Assembly (NCBI RefSeq): GCF_014851765.1
Contig: NZ_JACVAI010000005.1
Coordinates: 124,001 to 188,000 of the forward strand
Source of the DNA: Pseudomonas sp. PDM04
Lineage (GTDB): Bacteria > Pseudomonadota > Gammaproteobacteria > Pseudomonadales > Pseudomonadaceae
DNA: 64,000 nucleotides
Direction of reading: 5' to 3'
The translations under genes and the position numbers were made by a program. Within the stretch, counting starts at the first letter, position 1, and every line of letters starts with the position of its first letter. This document shows positions 41,290 through 49,945 of this stretch, piece after piece. Below the pieces are notes generated by a model. The model searched no databases. It was not told where the DNA came from and saw only the letters and a list, made by a program, of their open reading frames with translations.

Positions 41290-42270
41290 TTAAAAGGATT
41301 CGCCGCGCGGCACCAGCCGCCCCGGTGTCTCAGGGGCCAGCTCGCCGTTTTGCAGCCAGGACAATGCGATGGGCCATAGTGTGGCTTGGTATGCGCTGCG
41401 AAAAAAGGCGAAATGTCCGACTTCTTCTTCGCCGATGTCTTCGGGGGCAATGCGCAGGTGGGTGTTCGTGCCGCCGGTGAAGTAGCCGAGCAGGCGCTCG
41501 ATGGCCGGAATCGTGCCGTAGGGGTCGTCGGTGATGCTGATGGCCAGGGTCTTTGCCGTCATTGTCGCAAACGGCAAGGCACCGGCACTGGCGGCAATGG
41601 CGCGACCGCTGGGGCGGGTTTCATAACGGGCGGTGGGTGTGCTCCAGTCGCGGACCACACCCGCGGGGGTGTCTTCCAGCCAGCCAAGGCGTTTGCCGGG
41701 GAAGTAGCCGTAGATCAGGGTCATCAGTGGCATCAGCACATGCCACTTGCCGAACATCCGCCAGCGGTGAGCCGGTGCATAGTCACGCCAGTAAGCGAAC
41801 TGGGCGCCGACAGTGACCAGGCGCCGAATGGCCCGTCCTGAAGCACCAAGGCCCGCCGCACAGCCTCCAAAGCTGTGGCCGACGACGTCGATGGGCTGGC
41901 CGGGAAACTCGCGCTGTGCGCGCCCCAGCATCGCCTCGAAATCCAGCACGCCCCAGTCGGACCAGGATGCCTGCAGCCCCTTCAGTGAACCGGGCCGCGA
42001 TTCGCCGATGCCCCGGTAGTCATAGGTGATGACGTCGAAGCCGTTGGCGAACAGGTAATCGGCGAAGCGCGAATAGTGTCGGCAGCGCACCGACGTCGCG
42101 GCGTTGATGATCACCACCGGGCGCCGAGCGTCATGGGCCGCATGGCGCCAGGTCAAACCGCCGAGGATGAAGCCGTCTGCGGCGGACTCCTTGAAGGGTT
42201 CGCCGGAAACGGCAGTGGGCAGCGGCCACTCGATTTGAGTGGGGGCCAGTGACATGTCCTGCGAGTTCAT
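41290..42270 (-). CDS. alpha/beta hydrolase
   Basis: A protein of about 325 aa with nucleophile elbow GHSFGG, oxyanion region VVIINAATSVRCRHYSRFADYL, and a late His in EEVGHFAFFR. The central ITYDYRGIGESRPG is typical of serine hydrolases of the YbdG/abhydrolase type. The start is uncertain: 42270 (MNSQDMSLAPTQ) is preferred, 42333 is possible. The substrate is unknown. Confidence 0.8.
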   Translation of the reverse strand: MNSQDMSLAPTQIEWPLPTAVSGEPFKESAADGFILGGLTWRHAAHDARRPVVIINAATSVRCRHYSRFADYLFANGFDVITYDYRGIGESRPGSLKGLQASWSDWGVLDFEAMLGRAQREFPGQPIDVVGHSFGGCAAGLGASGRAIRRLVTVGAQFAYWRDYAPAHRWRMFGKWHVLMPLMTLIYGYFPGKRLGWLEDTPAGVVRDWSTPTARYETRPSGRAIAASAGALPFATMTAKTLAISITDDPYGTIPAIERLLGYFTGGTNTHLRIAPEDIGEEEVGHFAFFRSAYQATLWPIALSWLQNGELAPETPGRLVPRGESF

Positions 42271-42359
42271 CACGTGCGGACCTCTACGGGGAGCTGCCAA
42301 CGATAGCCCTCGGACGGCGGGTGAACAATCCATGCGGGGTCAAAACGGTTTCTGATCGA

Positions 42360-42619
42360 TCAGGCGCTGTTCGATGGCCGCTTGCTCTCGCGCCAGTTCT
42401 GCGCGCAGTTCCTCTCCGCTGTCATATGCCAGCGGCGTGCGTGTTCGTTATCGACGCATAGCAGCGGCGATAATGGGTCCAGCTCAATTCGCAACGCAGT
42501 GCGTCCCAAATTGGAAAGGTTTGATAAAAGTCCCGCTTGTATCGCAGGTTGCGCTCATCAAAGCCTTTCCCGAACCCCGCCGGCAGGCTTTTCGGTTTGT
42601 ACTGCGGGATCGCTCCGAC
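42360..42619 (-). pseudogene. remnant of a DUF1016 (YhcG, PDDEXK) nuclease gene with frameshift
   Basis: On the minus strand one frame reads GFGKGFDERNLRYKRDFYQT then FPIWDALRCELSWTHYR, which is the DUF1016 N-terminal signature. Near 42460-42467 the frame is lost by a one-base deletion and continues in the next frame as LCVDNEHARRWHM...QNWRESKRP, also DUF1016-like, before a stop. Neither the normal N-terminus nor the nuclease domain is present. It is a decayed fragment in an accessory stretch. Confidence 0.7.
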
Positions 42620-42758
42620 GGCCAGTGACGCTTGAGCAATACAGGCTGTAGTCCAAATCGCAGTGAGCCCAAGTACTAATCAGTCTGGAACTTGCCCATC
42701 GCCCTGGAAATCCAACAAGGGTAACGAATGGGTTCGAAAGAACCCGGGAGTCGCCCCC

Positions 42759-43208
42759 ATGAAACGTTTCCATCTCCTGCTTTTACCCATCGCCGCTGTC
42801 GGTCTGTTGATGTTCCCGATTGTGCTGGAGGCTGCGAGCCTTGAGCCTGTGGACAATGCCGGTGTGCAGATTCAGCGGCAGGAACAAAATGGCGTGGCTT
42901 ATCTGTCCGGCGGTATTGGCGAAGATGAGGCCAAGGCTATCCAGCAAGCGACGGGTTATAACCTGCACATGACCTTTTCCATCGGGCCGGAAGGCAAATA
43001 CGTACCCGACGTCGATGTGATCGTGCAAAAGCCCCAGGGACAGCCCGTGTTGACGCTGAGCCAGGCGGGCCCCCTGGTCTACGTCCAGCTTCCGCCCGGT
43101 CGATACACGGTTGTCGCGACACGCAACGGCGAGGCGCGACATGACACGGCGGAGGTCGGCAGCGGCTCGCCTCGACAGCTGGTTTTTAACTGGAAGGGCG
43201 AGGAGTAG
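42759..43208 (+). CDS. exported carboxypeptidase-regulatory-like domain protein
   Basis: A 149-aa protein with a signal peptide (MKRFHLLLLPIAAVGLLMFPIVLEAAS) and one beta-sandwich-like domain: YNLHMTFSIGPEGKYVPDVDV, GPLVYVQLPPGRYTVVATRNG, LVFNWKGEE. The GRYTVVAT segment is typical of carboxypeptidase-regulatory-like folds. It is likely periplasmic, with unknown function. The start at 42759 is chosen for the signal peptide. Confidence 0.7.
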   Translation: MKRFHLLLLPIAAVGLLMFPIVLEAASLEPVDNAGVQIQRQEQNGVAYLSGGIGEDEAKAIQQATGYNLHMTFSIGPEGKYVPDVDVIVQKPQGQPVLTLSQAGPLVYVQLPPGRYTVVATRNGEARHDTAEVGSGSPRQLVFNWKGEE

Positions 43209-43235
43209 TTGCCGACGTGCTGCACCCGATAATCC

Positions 43236-44024
43236 TTAAAACGCAAATGAATGGATTATCGCGATGCGCAATGGGTTGTTTTCCATGCTCAGTAGCTTGA
43301 GGGCCAAGGCGCAGCAGACCACGATCAACATCGGTTTGATCAATCGTGGGCCGACGCGGACAGCGGCTCGTGCACCCAATTGAGCGCCAATGAAAGCTGC
43401 CAAAGCCATGGCGAGTGCGATTGGCCAGATAATCACGCCTTTGGTGATGAAAATCGAAAGGGACCCGAGATTGCACGAGGCGTTGGCGAGTTTGGTGAAA
43501 CTCATCGCCCGCATCATGCCCAAGCCGCAGAGAAGGACGAATCCGACGATAAAAAAAGACCCCACTCCCGGGCCAAATACGCCGTCGTAAAACCCGAGGA
43601 TCGGCGTCACGGTAAAAGAAAAAAACAGAATACCCATTCTCTTGCGCCGATCTTCATTGGCCAGCTTGGGGGCGAGCGCAAAATAGATGGCTACCAAAAT
43701 CAGCATGACGGGCACGCACACTTCCAGGTAGCTCTTGTCGATGTAACTGACCAGTAAGGCCCCGCTGGCGCCGCCAATAAACCCGCAGATAATCAGGTAA
43801 CGACCCTCGCGCCACTCGATCATTCCTTTGCGAGCAAAGGTTGCGGTTGCCGAGACAGTCGCCGAAGCGGCCTGAAATTTGTTTGTCGCGATGGCACTGA
43901 TGGGGTCCAGGCCTGCCAGAACCAATGCAGGTAGTGTGATAAGTCCGCCGCCACCGGCAATAGCATCAAAAAATCCGGCGCAAAAGGCGACGAGCGCCAA
44001 CATGCCAATTACATCCCAAGCCAT
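43236..44024 (-). CDS. TSUP family (TauE/SafE) sulfite/anion exporter
   Basis: A 262-aa membrane protein with about eight TM segments and the two family half-motifs: GGGGLITLPALVLAGLDPISAIATNKFQ near the N-terminus and GFYDGVFGPGVGSFF in the second half. TSUP proteins move sulfite, sulfonates or similar anions. It is convergent with the preceding exported protein gene and follows the dioxygenase gene on the same strand after 64 bp. Confidence 0.88.
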   Translation of the reverse strand: MAWDVIGMLALVAFCAGFFDAIAGGGGLITLPALVLAGLDPISAIATNKFQAASATVSATATFARKGMIEWREGRYLIICGFIGGASGALLVSYIDKSYLEVCVPVMLILVAIYFALAPKLANEDRRKRMGILFFSFTVTPILGFYDGVFGPGVGSFFIVGFVLLCGLGMMRAMSFTKLANASCNLGSLSIFITKGVIIWPIALAMALAAFIGAQLGARAAVRVGPRLIKPMLIVVCCALALKLLSMENNPLRIAIIHSFAF

Positions 44025-44088
44025 TCCATTCCCTCTTCGCAGTCATTGATCGCATGATCGGTTGGTCAACAGTTCCGCTGCTCAACCA

Positions 44089-45204
44089 TCAGCCCTTGAG
44101 CACTAACGGGTCTTCTGAAATAACGATGGGGGAGGAAAATTTCGAAAGGCCAAAAATTCGAACCAGGACACGTCTGTTGTCTTTGATGACGTCGCGACAG
44201 TGCAGAGCGCGGCAGTTATTAATGGTCATGGCTGATTCCTGAGTCAGTGCGTATTCAGCGTGAGTCGCTTCGCCGATACCTTCGCAAAGTGCGTTGTAGG
44301 CCGTTTTGACAAAGGTCGAAGCGTTGGCATTGACGGAAAAGCGATACGCGTTGAAACGGGCAGTGAAGCCAACCTTTTCGTTGAACTCCAGAATTGAAAC
44401 GTTCCGGCCATCTTCACCTTTGCCGCGTACAAAGGAGTCGCTGCGGGTGAACTGGAAGTGGCTCGTGGAGAGTGCCAGGCAATTGATAGCGCCAATTTTC
44501 TCGAGTATGGGTGGCAATGGAATGACTCGGGTCGGTTCCTGCCCCGGATTCCACAAAGCGGTAAGTATGAGAGATGAGGGAGAGGGTGAGTGGCCGTCCT
44601 CTGCATCCATTGCACACCAGTAAGGCGCCTCGGTATGTGGACCGAGCGCCAGGCCGGAGTGGGAGCTCAGTTCTTTGAGAACCGGCTCGTCAGGGATTCT
44701 GATCAGTCCGCCGCCTTTGAAGTTGGCCACCAGTCGGATCAGTTTCCCTTCGTTGTCCATGTCGTAGGCGAAGGCGCTGTTATCCACCAGTTCCAGCAAG
44801 ATCTGATTGCGGGCCGCCAAGCATAAGACGTCATGGCGATTTTCCAGGGATTCAAGATCCGGTAGCTCAGTTGGGGGGCTGACATTGCTGATTCTTTGCA
44901 GGCCCTCGAAGATCAGCACTGAGACAAGGCCATTCGAGTAGGCTTGCAGCAGTTCGCATTGTTGTTTCGAACAAGAGTGCTTTAACGCTGCGGCAGCGAG
45001 GGAGGCTTTTGACTTGGCTCCTGAGCTCTGCGGCCCACCGACGGCAGCCAGTTCTTCGGAAAATTGGTGCAGTAGCTTTGATTGCCAGACTTCAAAACTG
45101 AACGTTCTGATTTCGTGCTCAATAACAAACTCAGTGGTCTCAGCATCTGGTTTCATCGCGTCAGTCATTGCCTGGGTCTCAGTTGTGCATCTGCTCCCGA
45201 TCAT
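44089..45204 (-). CDS. clavaminate-synthase-like Fe(II)/2-oxoglutarate dioxygenase
   Basis: A 371-aa protein with the iron motif HxE in LGPHTEAPYW (H190, E192), a distal His in NCRALHCRD (H335) and the 2-oxoglutarate Arg in DNRRVLVRIFG. The HTE form places it with clavaminate synthase, AsnO and VioC, which hydroxylate free amino acids or related small molecules. The start at 45204 has AAGGA eight bases upstream. Moderate GC and its place between a TSUP permease and tRNA-Phe suggest an accessory pair. The substrate is unknown. Confidence 0.7.
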   Translation of the reverse strand: MIGSRCTTETQAMTDAMKPDAETTEFVIEHEIRTFSFEVWQSKLLHQFSEELAAVGGPQSSGAKSKASLAAAALKHSCSKQQCELLQAYSNGLVSVLIFEGLQRISNVSPPTELPDLESLENRHDVLCLAARNQILLELVDNSAFAYDMDNEGKLIRLVANFKGGGLIRIPDEPVLKELSSHSGLALGPHTEAPYWCAMDAEDGHSPSPSSLILTALWNPGQEPTRVIPLPPILEKIGAINCLALSTSHFQFTRSDSFVRGKGEDGRNVSILEFNEKVGFTARFNAYRFSVNANASTFVKTAYNALCEGIGEATHAEYALTQESAMTINNCRALHCRDVIKDNRRVLVRIFGLSKFSSPIVISEDPLVLKG

Positions 45205-45458
45205 GTGGCAGATCCTTGCTGATTCTGCTCAACCCGATAATGAGCGTATGTCGTCCATTTCCGTGAAAGCACACGGAGTGCTCCGACAGTCCTGAGAGAT
45301 TCTTGAGAGCGACCGACCACTCCTGCCTGAAACATTCAGGCACCCGGTCATGAGAAGCTTTGCAGGCGTTTGCTGGCGAAGCGAAAAGTTGGCGGATTGA
45401 TGTTGTGTCATGTGCTCCAAGGGAGGCTTGCACCGCGCTTCATCAAATCCCAGGCATA

Positions 45459-45490
45459 AAAAAACCCTGAATCTTGCGATTCAGGGTTTT
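45459..45490. terminator. terminator of tRNA-Phe
   Basis: A perfect 13-bp stem AAAACCCTGAATC / GATTCAGGGTTTT around TTGC, just beyond the tRNA-Phe 3' end on the minus strand. The stretch 45205-45458 shows no supported gene; an 84-codon GTG-started frame there is listed among the rejected items. Confidence 0.88.
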
Positions 45491-45497
45491 CGGTATT

Positions 45498-45573
45498 TGG
45501 TGCCCAGAGACGGAATCGAACCGCCGACACGGGGATTTTCAATCCCCTGCTCTACCGACTGAGCTATCTGGGC
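45498..45573 (-). tRNA. tRNA-Phe(GAA)
   Basis: The minus strand gives a 76-nt tRNA with encoded CCA: acceptor GCCCAGA / TCTGGGC, D-arm GCTCAGTCGGTAGAGC, anticodon loop ATTGAAAAT (anticodon GAA) and T-arm GCGGTTCGATTCCGT. A hairpin terminator follows. Confidence 0.97.
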
Positions 45574-45676
45574 AACGGGGCGCATTAAACGGGTTTTTCA
45601 GGGGGTCGTCAAGCAAGTTTTCAAAAAATATTTAATTATTACCGTCGCTTACGTTCCGGCCCCCGATGCAACGGGA

Positions 45677-45949
45677 TTATTCTGCCGGCGGAACGTAGCC
45701 TTCTGCCTTGGCGTAATCCTCGCCCGAGAAGTACTTGTCCATTTCGCCCTGCAGGTATTTGCGGTCTTCGGCGTTCATCATGTTCAAGCGCTTTTCGTTG
45801 ATCAGCAGCGTCTGGTGTTTCTGCCAGTCGGCCCAGGCCTTGGCCGAGACGTGGTCGAAAATGTCCTGGCCTTTGGCGCCGGGAAACGGGGCGCGCTCCA
45901 GGGCGGGCAGTTCTTCTTTGTATTTGCGGCACATGATGGTGCGGGTCAT
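45677..45949 (-). CDS. yggX: oxidative damage protection protein YggX
   Basis: A 90-aa protein opening MTRTIMCRKYKEELPALERA, the YggX signature with its single conserved Cys, and containing KAWADWQKHQTLLINEKRLN and KYLQGEMDKYFSG. YggX protects iron-sulfur proteins. It overlaps the mutY stop by four bases, the usual pseudomonad and enterobacterial order. Confidence 0.95.
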   Translation of the reverse strand: MTRTIMCRKYKEELPALERAPFPGAKGQDIFDHVSAKAWADWQKHQTLLINEKRLNMMNAEDRKYLQGEMDKYFSGEDYAKAEGYVPPAE

Positions 45950-47013
45950 CGGGACTCTCCTGCGTTCAATACGGCGGCCGCGCGTTCGAGCAAGGTTTTG
46001 ACCGGGGCGGCAAGGCCCAGGCGCGGCGGGGTGGCGAGGTTATACCAGAGCCAGTCGGCCTCGGCCACGTGATGGCCGGCTTCCTGGACCTGAACCAGCC
46101 AGGGTTCGATGGATAACTGGAAATGGCTGAAGGTGTGCACCAGGCTCGGCAGTGCCTGTTGCGTGCCCAGTTCGAGCGAGTGCTGCGCGGCGAGGTGCGG
46201 CAGGTCGTCGAGGTCGTCGAGTTCCGGCAGGCTCCAGAGCCCGCCCCACAGCCCCGTGGAGGGGCGGCGGTAAAGCAGGATCGCGCCTTCGTCGTTGGCG
46301 AGCATCGGCATCAGTGTCCGTTTCTGTGGCACGGCCTTGCGCGGCTTGGGGATGGGGTAGCGGGTTTCCAGGCCGAGCATGTGCGCTTCGCAGCCCTTTT
46401 CCAGCGGGCACAGCAGGCAGCTCGGTTTGCTGCGGGTGCAGAGCGTGGCGCCCAGGTCCATCATCGCCTGGGTGTAGGCGTTGACCCGGTCATGGGGCGT
46501 GAAGCGTTCCGCGTTGGCCCACAGCTGTTTGGCGACCTTCGGCTCGCCCGGGTAGCCTTCCTGCGCGGTGAAGCGCGCCAGCACGCGCTTGACGTTACCG
46601 TCGAGGATCGGCGCACGCAGCCCCATGCTGATGCTGGCAATGGCGCCGGCGGTCGACAGGCCGATCCCCGGCAGCTCGACGAGCTTTTCCACGTCCCGGG
46701 GGAATTCGCCGCCATACTCGGCGACGACGATCTTTGCGGTCTTCTGCAAATTGCGCGCGCGGGTGTAGTAGCCCAGGCCGGTCCACAGGTGCAGCACTTC
46801 GTCTTCAGGAGCCGCCGCCAAGTCCTGAACCGTTGGCAGCGAGTCCATGAACCGGTCGAAGTAATTGAGCACCGTGCTCACCTGGGTTTGCTGCAGCATG
46901 ATTTCCGAGACCCACACCCGGTACGGGGTGATGCCCTGTTGCCAGGGCAGGTCGTGACGGCCATGGCGGTCGTACCAGTCCAGTACCGCCGTTGAAAACT
47001 GCTCGGCCCTCAT
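45946..47013 (-). CDS. mutY: A/G-specific adenine glycosylase
   Basis: A 355-aa DNA repair glycosylase removing A opposite 8-oxoG. Visible: catalytic Glu in WVSEIMLQQTQV, helix-hairpin-helix ELPGIGLSTAGAI with downstream Asp in APILDGNVKRVL, the 4Fe-4S cluster C-x6-C-x2-C-x5-C in LCTRSKPSCLLCPLEKGC, and the C-terminal Nudix-like 8-oxoG recognition domain (about 230-350). It overlaps both asmA and yggX by four bases. Confidence 0.97.
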   Translation of the reverse strand: MRAEQFSTAVLDWYDRHGRHDLPWQQGITPYRVWVSEIMLQQTQVSTVLNYFDRFMDSLPTVQDLAAAPEDEVLHLWTGLGYYTRARNLQKTAKIVVAEYGGEFPRDVEKLVELPGIGLSTAGAIASISMGLRAPILDGNVKRVLARFTAQEGYPGEPKVAKQLWANAERFTPHDRVNAYTQAMMDLGATLCTRSKPSCLLCPLEKGCEAHMLGLETRYPIPKPRKAVPQKRTLMPMLANDEGAILLYRRPSTGLWGGLWSLPELDDLDDLPHLAAQHSLELGTQQALPSLVHTFSHFQLSIEPWLVQVQEAGHHVAEADWLWYNLATPPRLGLAAPVKTLLERAAAVLNAGESR

Positions 47014-49238
47014 CGCTTGAACAGCCCCTTCAGTGCATTTTTCAGTTCCGGGCTGACCTTGTCGCCCAGTTTTTCGTCGATTTTTTCGCTGATCTTGTCC
47101 CCGGCCAGTTTGCTTGCGACCTGGCCCATGCGTTCGTTATCCAGACGACAGGCCTTGGCGCCCAGCTCCAGCGGACCACGGCAACGCAGGGGCCATTCGA
47201 TGCCGACGAACTTGTCGCCGACCTGGCAGGCCGGGTCCGGCATGGCGCTGGTATCGCCTTCGACGATGATGCCGACGCGGTAGTCCATGCCCAGCACGCG
47301 CAAGTCGATGTCGCCATCGCCGTTGACGGTCATCCCCGGGATACGCACCTTGAGGTCCGGGTTGCTGGCCACGCCATTGCGCAAGGTCAGGTTGCCCCGG
47401 AGTTCCTGGAACGGGGTGTCCTTGCCGCGTGGCTCGCCGCTGAGGGTTTTGCGGTTGAGGGTGGCGATGCCCTTGCACAGTTGCTGTTCGAGGTTGGCAT
47501 TGAGCAGCACGCCATTGTTGATGACGAAACTGGCATTGCCGTTGAGGGTGTCGATCAGCGCTTTCTGGCTGTTGCCATTGCCGGTCAGCGTGCTGTTGAG
47601 CGTGACCAGGCCCTTGACCGGCGGCTTTTTACCCTGGCTTTCGAGGATCTTTTCCGCCGGCACTTTGCTGATGTTGGTCTGCAGGTTCAGGGCCGGCACG
47701 TCCTGGCGCACGTCGAGGGTGGCCTTGGTCTCGAAGTTGCCGTCGTACAGGTCGCCGCGCAGGTTTTCCAGGGTCAGCAGGCCCTGTTTGCCATTGGCTT
47801 TGAGCACGGCGTTCTGGATCGGCAGTTTTTCCAGGGTCAGTTGGCCAAATGTCAGGTCTGCCTCGACATCGAGTTTGCGCAAGCGCTCCACCGGCAACAG
47901 GCGTTCGGTGCTCCAGGCGCCTTTGGTCGGTTTGTCCGGCAGCGGCGTGCTGCCACTGCCGGCCATGGCGTCGGCTTCGGTGCTAGCCACTTCGGCCTGG
48001 CGCACTTGCGTTGCGCTGTTGGCTTCGGCGGATTTGGGCGGCAGGTAGCGGTCGACGTTGAACGTATCGGCCTTGAGCACCGCGCGCAGCGATTGCCGGG
48101 CGAAATCCTCGACGGCGATCCGGCCGCTGAAGCTGCTGTCATCGATTTTCAGGTTGATGTTGTCCAGCGACAGGCTGGTGGGCGTGGCGGCCACGCGGCT
48201 GACCAGTTCGACCTTGCTCAGGCTGCCCTCGGCCATGGCCGGGAGTTGCTGGCCGATGCTGTCGATGAATTTCGCCAGGTCCAGTTGTGCAATGGAAATG
48301 CCGCCATTGATTTGCGGCGTCTTGTCGAGATCGTTGACCTTCAGTTCGCCCAGGGCGCGCAACTGGTTGGCGGAAATCTTGATGCCGGTCCATTCGGCGA
48401 CGTTCGCTGCTTTATCCAGCAACAACTGCCCTTGGGCGGCAAAGGTCACGGTTTTGCCTTGCAGCGGATCGCCGGCCACTTCCCCGGACAACTTCATGTC
48501 TTCGAATTTGTAGCGTTGCAAGGCGCGTTCGAAGCGCAGTTCGCCGTTGAGTTCGGTGCGCACCCGCAGGACTGGCTGATTGCTGCCAAGGAAGGCAGTG
48601 AGCTTGACCGGGATATTGGTGGAGTCATGGACCGGGCCGGTGCTCAGTTGGATGCTTTCGGCGCTGAATTGCTTGCCGGTCTGTTCGTCGTTGTATTCGA
48701 CCCGGGCGTTGTTGACGGTCAGGCTGTCGATGTCCAGACGAACCGGTTGCGCCGGTTTTTCCGCCTGTGCGGTGGTTTGTGGGGCTGGGGCAGGCTCGTC
48801 CGGGGTGGCGGGCGTGGCTGGATTGGCGGTGGCGGGGACCTTGCCGATGTCCTCCCAGTTGCCATGGCCGTCCTTGTCGCGGTTCAGGCGCAGGTTCAGG
48901 CCTTCGACACGCACGTCGCTCATCTGGACTTCGCGGCGCAGCAATGGCAATACACGCACCGACAGGCCGAGCATCTGCAAGTCGGCGAAGGGCTCGTTGG
49001 GCTTGGCCAGGGTCGCAACACTGGCTTCGTGCAATTCCAGGCCCAGCCACGGGAACAGGCTCCAGCCGATGTCGCCATTGAGCGTCAGCTCGATGTGGGC
49101 CTTGTTGCGGGCAATCTGGCGAATTTCGTCTTTGTAGTCGTTGGGATCGAAGAGGTGGGTCAGGGCGAAGCCCAGCGCCACAATGATCAGCAACAGCCCG
49201 AGAAGCACCAGACCCAGGATTTTGCCGAACGCTTTCAT
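47010..49238 (-). CDS. AsmA family protein
   Basis: A 742-aa inner-membrane-anchored protein: one N-terminal TM helix (about 5-28, MKAFGKILGLVLLGLLLIIV) and a long periplasmic part with the AsmA beginning (ALTHLFDPNDYKDEIRQIA) and C-terminal region (GDGDIDLRVLGMDYRVGIIVEGD). AsmA-like proteins are beta-groove bridge proteins linked to lipid transport to the outer membrane. It is the first gene of the asmA-mutY-yggX operon. Confidence 0.9.
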   Translation of the reverse strand: MKAFGKILGLVLLGLLLIIVALGFALTHLFDPNDYKDEIRQIARNKAHIELTLNGDIGWSLFPWLGLELHEASVATLAKPNEPFADLQMLGLSVRVLPLLRREVQMSDVRVEGLNLRLNRDKDGHGNWEDIGKVPATANPATPATPDEPAPAPQTTAQAEKPAQPVRLDIDSLTVNNARVEYNDEQTGKQFSAESIQLSTGPVHDSTNIPVKLTAFLGSNQPVLRVRTELNGELRFERALQRYKFEDMKLSGEVAGDPLQGKTVTFAAQGQLLLDKAANVAEWTGIKISANQLRALGELKVNDLDKTPQINGGISIAQLDLAKFIDSIGQQLPAMAEGSLSKVELVSRVAATPTSLSLDNINLKIDDSSFSGRIAVEDFARQSLRAVLKADTFNVDRYLPPKSAEANSATQVRQAEVASTEADAMAGSGSTPLPDKPTKGAWSTERLLPVERLRKLDVEADLTFGQLTLEKLPIQNAVLKANGKQGLLTLENLRGDLYDGNFETKATLDVRQDVPALNLQTNISKVPAEKILESQGKKPPVKGLVTLNSTLTGNGNSQKALIDTLNGNASFVINNGVLLNANLEQQLCKGIATLNRKTLSGEPRGKDTPFQELRGNLTLRNGVASNPDLKVRIPGMTVNGDGDIDLRVLGMDYRVGIIVEGDTSAMPDPACQVGDKFVGIEWPLRCRGPLELGAKACRLDNERMGQVASKLAGDKISEKIDEKLGDKVSPELKNALKGLFKR

Positions 49239-49315
49239 GGGCGAGTCCTTGTAGTTAGTCGAATTCGAATTTAGCCGGGGAGTATAGCGCTCAGAAGTGG
49301 ACGATCGGTCATCGA

Positions 49316-49720
49316 TCAGTCCGGCGACACATCCAGCGGCACTTTCAGTTTGGCTGCCAGTGCCTGGGCTTCAAGGTGCCCGGCCGGGGCCAGCAGTCGT
49401 AATGTCGCACCCGATTGCGACGCCATTTTCCGTGCTTCGTTCACCATTCGCTCGGCGACCCCACGGCGGCGGGTGATTTTTCGTACACACAGATGAGAGA
49501 GATGCCAGACGTCCTGGCGCCTCTCCAGGCGTGCCGCGCCCAAGAGCCGGTCATTGAAGCGGCCACCGATCAGGGCACCGTCCCGCAGGCCGCTTTCGAT
49601 CAGTTGTGCGTCGTCGTCGAATGGCGCAAACAGCCACGGCGGCGCGTCGCGATAGATCTTCTGCAGATCCTGCTGATCCTGGCAGGTGAATTCGTTCAGC
49701 GGCTCGACAACGATCGGCAT
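49316..49720 (-). CDS. PanZ-like GNAT protein (acetyl-CoA sensor family)
   Basis: A 134-aa GNAT-fold protein with acetyl-CoA loop VRKITRRRGVAERMV and the N-terminal part LQKIYRDAPPWLF conserved in the PanZ-like group. In E. coli PanZ binds the aspartate decarboxylase PanD and reports acetyl-CoA. It may be a degenerate acetyltransferase used as a sensor. The exact role in Pseudomonas is uncertain. Confidence 0.65.
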   Translation of the reverse strand: MPIVVEPLNEFTCQDQQDLQKIYRDAPPWLFAPFDDDAQLIESGLRDGALIGGRFNDRLLGAARLERRQDVWHLSHLCVRKITRRRGVAERMVNEARKMASQSGATLRLLAPAGHLEAQALAAKLKVPLDVSPD

Positions 49721-49945
49721 GGCGGTTCCTTCACGGGGGGCGAAAGCAGGTGACTTTGCAAAAGTGATATCAGATTGCTTTTTCTGTCACGCGCAAATGG
49801 TAACCTCTGCGGGTTCGTCCGTCCTTCTGCGACCTGATGTCGCACCAAAATGGAGCTTCACCCTGCAAAAAACAGTCATGCGTGCGCATAAAGGCTGAGG
49901 GTGAGGAGTGGCTGGCGAACCATTCTAATAATTGGGGGATACCTA

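Noticed and set aside
45179..45433. 84-codon GTG-started frame on the minus strand between tRNA-Phe and the dioxygenase
   Set aside because: No ribosome-binding site, overlap with the better supported dioxygenase start, and no recognisable motif. It may be a remnant but cannot be supported.
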